In this document: one piece after another, positions 11,111-20,040 of the stretch
Position numbering within the stretch: position 1 is the first letter of the stretch
Layout of the letters: every line of letters begins with the position of its first letter
Origin: Siphonodentalium dalli
Lineage: Eukaryota > Mollusca > Scaphopoda > Gadilida > Siphonodentaliidae
Reading direction: 5' to 3'
Length of the DNA stretch: 64,000 nucleotides
NCBI GenBank assembly: GCA_032622095.1
Contig: CP136068.1
Span: 52,818,443-52,882,442, forward strand
Position numbers and translations under genes: made by a program
Notes under the pieces: model-generated
Database searches by the model: none
Told to the model about the DNA's origin: nothing
Seen by the model: the letters and a program-made list of their open reading frames with translations, nothing else

Positions 11111-11791
11111 GCAAGTGGTGACATAATTGAAGATCTTAAAAAAAAAACATTTAAACTTTTCTGAGAATTGGCTTTGAATTACATAATAGTGGATTTAAAA
11201 TTGTTGCTATAAATAGTATATGATCTTGAATTGCCTTGAATTTCATATAAAGGTCTCCGCTGAATTAAAGAACAATATTTTCAGTAAAAAGCAGTTTATG
11301 CATATACTATTATATATTCATATGTATGCATATTTAACTTAATTGTAAGTTGCCAATTCACAAAATACCAGAGCACAGTTCTGAAATTTTGCCCGATCTT
11401 TGTCATTCAAACTGCAATAAATATTAAGCTTGTCACTTCAATTAATAGAGTAAAATTAACCATTAACAATAAATAATTCAGTTAAATGCAGCATATATGT
11501 GTCTCTCCATGTTAAACTGGGATTACTAGTAGTTTCATAGTCTATGATTTTGGGTAGTTAGCAGCAGCCAATATTATTTAAGTATGTTAAAATTCTCTGC
11601 AAATTAGCTGTAATCCAGGGGGAATAACCCTATTACATTTTACTTTTCTACTTTCTCATTAGAGTTAATCCTCTTACATGGTATCATCACACAGAGTAGA
11701 AGTTTCCCCTCGGTCCGGAGAAAACTTCCATAAAAACTGGTGTTATTGGGATTAGTTTTGTGTCAGAGGCTCACAAGTTGGTGCATTATTT

Positions 11792-11965
11792 TTAACCCTT
11801 TCTATACAAAATGGATTCTCCCACTCAGTCATTAAAATGTAAATTGGAACAGTCAATTATTCATCTGGAGGGATGTTCATGAAATATGAGTAGACAATAG
11901 AAAGTGCAAAAGGAATCCTATTCAATGGTGGGAATTGTTGAGATAATAAGTTCAACAAATGACTA
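11792..11965 (+). mobile_element. TTAA-MITE family B, 3'-truncated
   Basis: It starts TTAACCCTTTCTATACAAAA and follows the family B order (GGATTCTCCCA, AATTATTCATCTGGAGGGATG, GAGATAATAAGTTCAACAAATG). It stops at the central palindrome, so the 3' terminal repeat is missing. Confidence 0.75.
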
Positions 11966-12503
11966 TAAATATAGATGTAAATCTGCTAAGATTATTGTCG
12001 GCTTTATAAAGAGACTGCAGTTGATGTATAAAAGTCCTTTTATCTTTTATTTAAATGTCAGTTTAATATCTGAATCCATGAAAGAGAACCGGATAATGTA
12101 AACAATACCATTTACACAATACACAGGACACATTACCACTTTAGTTCATATGTGGATATATTTACACAGCCCATGTTTCTTACACTAAATCCTGTCTGTT
12201 GGTTTATTGACAATTGGGTTATGCATGTTATACCTAATAAAATGAACCAACATCACATATTGTTGACATAAATGCGGTTAGCAGTATAATTGGGCGTACT
12301 GATCAATCGCGCAACCATAGACCAATCAATCGCTCAACATTAGACTAATCAATCGATAATTCACAGGTAGATTATTGAGCTACTTTAAAAAAAAAAATTA
12401 TATAATGAAAACAAATATAACAGGAATATGTGGTAGTTGTCTTAAAGTTCTTTTAAATATCATTTCTCCAAATATAGTAATTATCCCGAATCAAGACTGT
12501 AAA

Positions 12504-13025
12504 TAGTGTGTCTGACATTTGCAGAATGAGGTCCCTATAGGGTACGCCAGGCTATCAGCACCAAATTCATTCTCTGGGAACCTCATTCTGCTTAGGCCTC
12601 AACTGCTATGTGAGACCTAGGATCAGATTGAAGTTCCCCAGTTGAAGTTGGTAATGTTCACCCATTAGTCACCTCGATTATGCATTTTATCTTCTGCAAA
12701 TTAGTGGATATAGAAACTGAACAGAAGGGTAAAAGTAACTAAAACAATGTTAATTTGAGACTATAGATACTTCCCAGAAGATGAGGCCTAAGCAGAATTA
12801 GGTCTCCAGAGTATGAATTTGGTGGTGCTATCCCGCTGTGCGGGGCAGCATCACTAAATCCGCCCTCTTAATTCAGATTGTTTGTCTTCGGCAATCCTTT
12901 TGCCATTTTGCCATGGCCCAGTTTGCTTCAGCAAATGGCTTTGGCATTGCTGATTGCCGTAGCCATTTATGAGGGCTTCTAAATGCACCATCTGGGACCT
13001 CATTCTGCAAATATCAGACACACTG
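12504..13025. mobile_element. MITE family F, with nested element G
   Basis: The outer ends are TAGTGTGTCTGACATTTGCA and TGCAAATATCAGACACACTG. Each end carries a subterminal palindrome built from GCAGAATGAGGTCCC and its complement around a TGAATTTGGTGATGCTA core. The right palindrome is interrupted by a 119-bp insert at 12860-12978. Other copies lie at 30014-30436 and 35010-35375. It is noncoding. Confidence 0.8.
12860..12978. mobile_element. Element G (119 bp) inserted in an F element
   Basis: It interrupts the F palindrome between ATCACTAAAT and GCACCATCTGGG. A CTAAAT hexamer lies on both sides (12854-12859 and 12979-12984) and could be the target duplication. The ends CGCCCTCTTAAT and ATTTATGAGGGC are short inverted repeats. 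The interior (TTTGCCATTTTGCC, GGCCCAGTTTGCTTCAGCAA) recurs in reverse orientation at 40925-41072. Confidence 0.65.
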
Positions 13026-13404
13026 TTTCCAGCCTTGAGTGAACAATTCATTTCAGTAGAGATTTTTCACAAAGAATCTTAAATTTGTCCCCATTCACCC
13101 ATTTTATGGTACTTGGATTATGAGTAGGAGATGCTCTCAAGAAGTAATGCTCCCAAGAGTAGGTGGAACATGCTACTCATTGGGAGGAAATGTGTATCCT
13201 CGTACTTGAAATGATAGCTCACAGAAGCTACCCTCATAGACAGCGGATTCATCTGCAACCCATAATAACCCAGGAGCCAACCATTGTACTGCTCTGACCT
13301 ACTCCAGCAGCTCCCAGACTGTTCCAGGACCCCCTCAATGCATTCATTCATCATTGGGGTTTGTTCCATCTGGTTAATATTAATGTCTTTTTTCTCTTTA
13401 CTAG

Positions 13405-13462
13405 GTCAATGGAACTCTGGTAACTTCCTCAAATCACTTGGAAGTTGTTAAATTGATTAAAT
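13405..13462 (+). CDS. ARHGEF12: ARHGEF11/12-type RhoGEF, PDZ exon 3
   Basis: This 58-nt exon has acceptor CTTTACTAG and donor T|GTGAGT. It encodes VNGTLVTSSNHLEVVKLIK, the beta-D/E strand (VNG) and alpha-B helix of the PDZ domain. The His of NHLEVV is at the alpha-B1 position that in this class contacts a Ser/Thr at position -2 of a C-terminal ligand. In vertebrate LARG and PDZ-RhoGEF the ligand is the plexin-B tail (family knowledge, not shown here). The last base begins a codon completed 31.7 kb downstream. Confidence 0.93.
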
Positions 13463-14093
13463 GTGAGTATGGTTTTACACTGTTAGTCATTTTCATACTG
13501 ATTATGTAAGAGAGGCATGGCAGAGTGTATCCAGGTGCGTGTATATTGTTTGAAATCATCCAGTTATTGAAATCTAAAGATGAAACGCAATAGCTGATTG
13601 GCTCAAATTGTTAATTGGTATTATGTGGCTTTTCGACAGCTGGTATTATTTTATTTAATTAAGCGAAATAGATATTCTTCTCTGCATTTTCAGGGAACAC
13701 TAATTCAATATAAATAGCAAATGTCAGGAATTAAGCTAAACACCTAAAAAATGTAAGTCCCATCCCAATGTTATAGTACCCTGTATCTCCTATGTTATTT
13801 GTCCAATCGCTTTGGAATTTTGAACAAATTAAGAACATGGTATAGAATCTTATTAAAGGTGTTGATCAAATGAATCATTTGGACCAATTAGAAGTAACAG
13901 AACATTATCTAAAATATTTAATGCCGTGTCGGGAGTGACGGAATCGAGAGTATAAGGAGCTGAGAAGAGCGAGATATCGATCAATGATTATGTTTTTAAT
14001 ACATACTATTTGTGAGAAATAATCCCACATTTCATTTAGTTGTATAGGATGCAATAGAGTTATAAGGATTTATTTATTATTATATATTATAGT

Positions 14094-14170
14094 TGGGGGG
14101 GGGGGGTGTTTGAGGTACATGTATGTGGGGGTGGGTACATGTATGTGGGGGAGGGGGTACATGTATACTG
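14094..14170. repeat. G-rich short tandem repeat
   Basis: A G homopolymer is followed by three copies of a (G)nTACATGTATGTGGGGG unit. It is noncoding. The G runs could form a quadruplex, but this was not tested. Confidence 0.8.
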
Positions 14171-14174
14171 GAAT

Positions 14175-14328
14175 CAGCTTGTCAGTCATCTGTCCGTGGA
14201 CACAAAGTTTTTCTCAATCGTTTTTTAAAATCATTTTCCGTTAAACTTGGCACAGACATCAACCATCATGGGAACCTGTGCACCTGCGATTATGAGGTCT
14301 GTCCAACTTTTTTTTATGGAGTTATCAC
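14175..14328. repeat. GTCCG-linked interspersed repeat, left half
   Basis: It contains CATCTGTCCGTGGACACAAA, AACTTGGCACAGACATCAAC and TGCGATTATGAGGTCTGTCC. The same series repeats at 15600-15720 (AACTTGGCACAGATATTTAG, TGCGATTATGAAGTCTGTCC). The unit is interrupted at GTTATCAC by the hAT element 14329-15543 and resumes at 15552. Confidence 0.75.
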
Positions 14329-15543
14329 TAGTGCTGAAACGGATATCCGGATAACCGGTTGGTAACCGGCTATCGTCCGCAACCGGTTGAACTACGATCA
14401 ACCGGTTAACCGCTATGTAATACGCACATGCAATGCCACTGATAAAAACTATCGTGTTCAGGTCCTTCAGATCAAAAGTCTTCCATGAATGGTAGATTAC
14501 ATAGTCTGGCATTGGCGGCTAAACATCAAAGATGCATGACGTCATCTTTGATATTCCGATGTCCGGTAAAACACGTGCACTGACGCCACCTGGTCATCGG
14601 CAAAGATCAATACAATCGTTTTCACTGCAGTACGGCGTGATCATTTGACTTCTACTCTCCGACTCACTACTTGCAGACAGTATCATGGATACCCAAGAAA
14701 TGAGTAAATCAGATGCCTGGGCACATTTCAAAGAGAAATTGGCAGAATGCAAACTCTGAGAACCAACCCTATTTACATACGCTCGGTCTATACTTCTAAC
14801 ATTACTGAGTTTGAGTAATCTCAGTCGATGAAGTTCAAATGAACTCGAATCACTTAAGTGGTGTTCTCGTGCAGTCGGACTTATTTGCATCCTACTAATG
14901 ACTATAAATTCTCAGCATTTGATTGTCTTATAACAGAAAACACTGTTTTCAGCTGATTTTTTTATTTTCATTTGTGAACTACATAAAGTTCACAATCTTC
15001 ATAATTGTGTTCATCGATGTCAGTCATGATCCTATCAATCTCAAATTGCCAAAGAACACCCAGCAGTTAGAATACCTGAGTCACATGACCTAATAATCGG
15101 CCAGTCCCGCAAACGCTATAATGGCAATAAAAAAAACACTGCTGATATTTGCATGTACAAACATGTATATAGGTCACACAATATTCTTCCCAAGACGAGA
15201 ACGATAACAAGTCAGGTAGTAGTCGCAACTGCAGTACAAACAGGTCAAGCATGTCACGTCTATTTATAAAAACTGAGTTTTAGTTCACTGTGTCATCTGC
15301 CAAGTTGTCAACACGTGGCTTTGTGACGTTCGTGTTTGGTGATTTACATTCGTTTAATAGAAGCTATGTCTGTGTAAACATTACGCGAGTTTAATAAATC
15401 AAATTATACTGATATATTGGTACATATTATGGTGTAAATAATCAGTTTAAAGCCATAGGTTGAAAATAGCGGATAACCGGTTATGATCCGGTTACACGTC
15501 GCGGTTAACCGGCTACAAAAATAGGTCAACCGTTTCAGCACTA
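14329..15543. mobile_element. hAT-type DNA transposon, 1215 bp, internally deleted
   Basis: The terminal inverted repeats are TAGTGCTGAAACGG and CCGTTTCAGCACTA. Subterminal repeats are rich in ATAACCGGTT / AACCGGTT motifs. A perfect 8-bp target duplication, GTTATCAC, lies at 14321-14328 and 15544-15551. An 8-bp duplication with TAG..CTA ends is diagnostic of hAT elements. Only a relic of the transposase start is visible (14685-14759), so the element is non-autonomous. It is nested in an interspersed repeat. Confidence 0.93.
14685..14759 (+). pseudogene. Relic of hAT transposase N-terminus (BED-type finger start)
   Basis: Within the hAT element an ATG opens a 24-codon frame ending SDAWAHFKEKLAECKL, then TGA. 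The spacing W-x-x-F...E-C-K-L-(stop) matches the beginning of a BED zinc finger, normally W-x-x-F...C-x-x-C. The stop falls exactly where the second Cys codon (TGC or TGT) is expected, so a single base change may have ended the frame. No downstream Cys/His pair or catalytic domain is found before the right end. Confidence 0.6.
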
Positions 15544-15551
15544 GTTATCAC

Positions 15552-15840
15552 CCTTTTTTGACTGAGAAAATGTTCAATACAGGAGTATATCTTTGTCCGA
15601 GCTTTTATTTCTACATTTTTTGGTCAATTGTTTTAAAACTTGGCACAGATATTTAGTACTATGGGGAAACTGCAGACCTGCGATTATGAAGTCTGTCCAA
15701 CTTTTTTTGTGGAGTTGTCCCTCTTTTTTCGAATACGAAAATGTTCATTTAACTTAATGTTTACTGACATGTGAAACATCTTAGTGTTTTAAAAACACGA
15801 GGTGTATCCTTAGTCCCATTGGGACAGTCACACCTCTAGT
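15552..15840. repeat. GTCCG-linked interspersed repeat, right half
   Basis: It continues the unit interrupted by the hAT element. It ends with AGGTGTATCCTTAGTCCCAT, GGGACAGTCACACCTCTAG, which matches the end of the copy at 45660-46290 (AGTATCCTGAGTCCCACTGG, ACAGTCTCACCTCTAA). Confidence 0.7.
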
Positions 15841-16898
15841 TTTCACAGTTACGACTCATCGATTGTATTTAAATATAAGAGTTTACATTTCACATATTCT
15901 ATGCTTATAATGTACCAGTATTGTCAGTCCACCTGTCCCAATATTTTATCACAGTATATCAGATGATGTATTCAAAATTTAACTAGCTGGCAGACAAATC
16001 GTGTACCCATGAGTGGTTAAAGGGCTTTAATTCAGTTTCCCATTCAGACAAATTGTTGGCTGTCCAAATTCTGAAGTACTTGCTGGAAAATGAGGTGAAC
16101 TGATATACTCACCAACTGTGGGCACTATTCTTGATTGAATAGATACAGAATGATATACCTGGTGCTGCAAATACTGCATTTTGTGAAAATGTTTTGATGA
16201 ATATGTCCCCCCTAATGAAAGCACCAGCTAATTAAAGATCCTGCCATCTCGTAAAATCTCAAGGTTAATTTCTACAATGTATTTCTAAGTACAACCAAGT
16301 GTATTTTGATTTAGTTATCCGGCGGCGAGGCGACTATGTGGGCGCTTTCCAGCTCATATCGTTTACAATGGCTATTGTGAAGACGAGTGGTGCACTCTTA
16401 GTGCAGGTGTACCTGGCAGCTTCATGTTTTACAACTTTTAGCTGTCAGCTGTTCACTGGTAAATCAAATGTAGCCACAGGTTTATACAAGTATGTTGGCC
16501 TCCACATATTAGGGGTTCTTTGCTGTGGAGATTTTTTGGTGCTTTTTTGCACATATGACAGGGCTTTTAATCATTGCAAAGGTTATGAGCCGTGAAAAAT
16601 CTGGCTAATGTTACATAGCAGGTGTTTATCTGAAAATGATGATTATTTGGTCCAGTCTGCCTGACTATTTCAGTCATGAGTTATAGGTATGCCCACACTA
16701 GATGGCCCTCGTATGCCACATGGGGTATGCCCCAGACGACAGTCCATCTCTTGTTACCACCACTTTCATTTTCATTGAAATGCGGGCATTTGATTGGTTG
16801 AGAGGCATCTATCAATGCATCTATAGATGTCGCAGTGGACGAGTCAGCTCGCGTAGTGATACTTTAAGAAAAATGGCCGAGTATAACCGTCTCCTCAC

Positions 16899-17314
16899 TT
16901 GGGCCGTAATGATTCACAATTTCACGATTCGATTTGAATCACTATTTTTGCCTGACGATTCGTGATGCAGCTACTCTGGAGTATGACTTTGGCTGCTTCC
17001 AAGTTTTTTCAGTAATACAGACTGACGGCGGTCAGTGAAGTTTTACACAGCATATTATCTTATCATGCTATTTAAACTGTTCAATTTAGAAATACTTGTG
17101 TAATCAATAAAACTTATAGTTCACAATATTTATTTCACATCTGAATTTGATAAGAAACATATTCAACGAGTGTTATCGAATCATTTTACAGAAAAATTCT
17201 AGGTTGTGATAATTTAAAAATACGGAATCGAATCGGCTATGAAACAGATCGTGAATCGAATCGAGAATCGGAAATCGTGATGCATCGAAATCACGATGAA
17301 TCGTTACGCCCCTA
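16899..17314. mobile_element. hAT-type MITE, 416 bp
   Basis: The ends are TTGGGCCGTAATGATTCAC and GAATCGTTACGCCCCTA, inverted repeats with a few mismatches, with further inverted blocks of ACGATTCGATT type. A perfect 8-bp target duplication, CTCCTCAC, lies at 16891-16898 and 17315-17322. No coding frame is present. The ends resemble the widespread GGGGCGTAACGATTCA class of hAT elements. Confidence 0.9.
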
Positions 17315-17470
17315 CTCCTCACATGATGTCACAAATGACATGAAAGAGCCGAACAAGAATTCCAGTGGAATCTTAGTGAAAAAACAACTCGAAAACTCAA
17401 TGCTAGAAAAATTTGACAAAAGTAGTTGATTATATTGCGTAATTCTGTTTATTCCTGAGACTGTACTATA

Positions 17471-17844
17471 CAGGGGCGCCGGAAGAGGGGGGGCAGAGGG
17501 GGCAGCTGACCCCCCTGCCCTTGACCAAGGGGGGCGAGCGGGGGCAGGACTTGCCCTTTTTCTGGAGACAGAAAATGCTTTTTGTGTGTTTAATCTCGTG
17601 TTTTTATAGCAAAATGTGACTGTTTTGGTCCAAATACCAACAATTTCACAAGGAATATTAATTTTTTGTCAATTTTATCACAAAACGGCCATAAAAACCG
17701 ACAAATACCATTAAAATAGGGATTTTTGCCACAATGAATTTATGGTTATTTTCCCGAGTTTGCGGAGAAAATGCCCTTTTTTGCGGAAAAGTGCCCTTTT
17801 TGTAGGCTCTGCCCCCCTGCCCTTGGATGCTTCCGGCGCCCCTG
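17471..17844. mobile_element. hAT-type MITE, 374 bp
   Basis: The terminal inverted repeats are CAGGGGCGCCGGAAG and CTTCCGGCGCCCCTG, perfect over 15 bases. An 8-bp target duplication, GTACTATA, lies at 17463-17470 and 17845-17852. The subterminal regions are rich in GGGGGCAG / CTGCCCCC and TGCCCTTTTT motifs. Two overlapping open frames across its right end (17742-18023) are chance. Confidence 0.92.
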
Positions 17845-18004
17845 GTACTATATCTGTCATTGCATATCAGCCGTGTTCTTGTTTTTGTCATTCTCAGCTA
17901 AATGCTCAAAATTCGTGCCACGTTTTTCATTTGCCAATTTTCAGAAAAGCGTCCATGACAACTTATTGTCACAGTGGGGAACGAGCGCAGATGTACACAA
18001 ACAT

Positions 18005-18240
18005 ACATGTAATATATGAGTAACTGACACAAAACATAGCATTTTGACAGTTACTAGCATATGCTAGAGTATTTTTAAAACAAGTTAATAAAAAGTTGCC
18101 AGTCTGAGGTTCTTGGAATACACCAATCCATACACCAATCCTTCGACTGACAACTTTTGACAGAATGTTAGAGCAAACAACTGCGAGTTTGGACACAAAT
18201 GTGGCATCAGTTTGTTTGAAAAATAGAATAGCATATACTC
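18005..18240. repeat. Dispersed duplication, copy 1
   Basis: It matches 18850-19130 in the same orientation. Shared blocks include GACACAAAACATAGCATTTTG, AGCATATGCTAG, AAAACAAGTT, GTTGCCAGTCTGAGGTT and TTAGAG(C/G)AAACAACTG. Copy 2 has about 40 extra bases in the middle. The sequence class is unknown. Confidence 0.8.
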
Positions 18241-18849
18241 ATAGCTGCCAAAATACTATGCAATATGTTGTATCCTAGTTTATTACCTTTTTCCTAGTTT
18301 CTGATTGCGGTTGCGATAGCCTCAGCCATTTTGAATGCGTGATACTCATAAAATGGAAACCAAGTGATTCCCCACCGTGATAGTTACTACGAAATCAAAT
18401 AAATCAGACTGATCAATAAATAAATAAAATGTGTTTCCCCAATTTCAACCCTATTAATCTTTTCTGCATCATACCAATTGATAATGACATGTCATTTGTC
18501 ACGAGAACATCACACATGACCATATAATATGCCCCTCAAATTTAATGTCAACTATTTCGTTGGCTCTTGATTTCGTGGTTTGGCCATTCCACAAAATCAA
18601 CAAATAATAGTCTCCCATGAATTAAAATGATTTTACAATAGATTGTGCCTATAAATATATCAAACAGCCAAGATTGGTGTGATACAGGGTTCCCAAAATA
18701 CATAACAGTTATGAGACCACACTAATTAATTAGATGATAGGAACAAATTATTTGTCCCTGCAAATTGACTGTGGGGAATCACATGGTTTTGAGGTTGGTG
18801 AGTTCTGCGTATTCAAATTGGCTGAGGTGAGTGCAAACACACAAAAACA

Positions 18850-19130
18850 TAATATATGAGGAACTCACACAAAACATGGTATTTTGACTATTATGAGCAT
18901 ATGCTAGTTTATTTTTAAAACAAGTTGATATCTTATTTGTTCGGAAATACTCAGTAATTTTCTTTAACATTCTGACCAAAGTTGCCAGTCTGAGGTTTGT
19001 GGAATACACCAATCCATACATCTAGGAGAATCCTTCGACTGACATCTTTGGTCAGAATGTTAGAGGAAACAACTGTGAGTTTGGACACAAATGAGTTATC
19101 AGCTTGTTTGAAAAATAGCATAGCACAGAG
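18850..19130. repeat. Dispersed duplication, copy 2
   Basis: See 18005-18240. This copy contains an inverted repeat pair TTAACATTCTGACCAAAG / CTTTGGTCAGAATGTTAGA (about 18964 and 19043), so it could be a small foldback element. Copy 1 has only the right half of that pair. Confidence 0.75.
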
Positions 19131-19246
19131 TAGCTGATTGTGATCAACTTGTCAAGGGACTTGTTTGAAATAAAAGCATTCATTTTACTTTTAATTCTGG
19201 CACTAGGCTGTGTGAGCTGGAAGTGAAATGCCCCTGCACTACATCC

Positions 19247-19260
19247 CCCCCCCCCCCCCC
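19247..19260. repeat. C homopolymer
   Basis: An uninterrupted run of C of about 14 bases. Similar C or G runs occur at about 6572, 29400-29428, 46210-46235 and 48900-48923. Their exact lengths are assembly-sensitive. Confidence 0.8.
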
Positions 19261-20040
19261 AAATGCATATTTGACGGACTGAAACAAAACAAGGGTGGCT
19301 CTAGTTGAGTTTTTTTTGCCCATAAGATTGAATCTGTTAAATTATTCCAACCATATAATACCCACCCCCACCAAGCACCAAAAGGCTGGTAAATACAGTG
19401 GATAAAGAAACAATCAACTCTTTCACAAGTTTACATTGTGTCTTTATTTGGAGTAATCCAGTTGTAAGATAAAGTAGCGACATAGTCATGTGGAAAAAGT
19501 GTATGATATATATACATATTATGTTGTTTTATTGGACTTATCATTTGTTTTCCCACAAATCAGATTAAATTTTCAAACATGACCAATGTCATTTAGATGT
19601 AATTATCTTAAAAGTTAAATAATGCTACATGCATCTGCATGTATAGACAAAACAATTCAAGTTCCATCTTCCAAGTTTCATTTCAATTTCCATGGGTTTA
19701 ATTTATAACTACATGACCCCATTTAATGAGTTTATATATGATTCACAACAGTATTTAACTCCTCAAAAGATATTTGTAAGACTTTAAAAAAAAAGGTAAG
19801 CCGATTAATAGGCCGTCCCAAGGATGGTGGGACAGCTCTCTGGCTGAAACTATGCCTACAGCTGTGGCTTGGTTTTTGGCCAAGTTATTAAATTAGGTGA
19901 CAAATTGGAGATCTCTGGGGAGAAGTTTTAATATTCAGAGATTCAATTCACCAGGTTCCAATAAAGTCAACTAACTTTCACATGCATTGAATGATAATGC
20001 TGCACATTCCAAGTTACAATTTCAAGAGAAATTTGCTCTA

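Larger units (their letters stand above)
10278..13404 (+). other. Intron 2 of the RhoGEF gene (about 3.1 kb)
   Basis: It runs from GTCAGT to TTTACTAG. It holds the E palindrome, a foldback (10921-11110), a truncated family B element and an F element with a nested G element. The stretches 11115-11790 and 11970-12500 show nothing supported beyond a small 3-copy repeat of (A)GACCAATCAATCGC at about 12300-12358. Confidence 0.85.

Noticed and set aside
16299-16595. 98-codon hydrophobic open frame resembling a membrane protein
   Set aside because: T-rich DNA gives hydrophobic residues in any frame. No conserved motif or exon signals.
18301-18700. Possible extra gene around inverted ATTTCGTTGG / CCACAAAATCAAC text
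   Set aside because: Only short repeats with stops in all frames.
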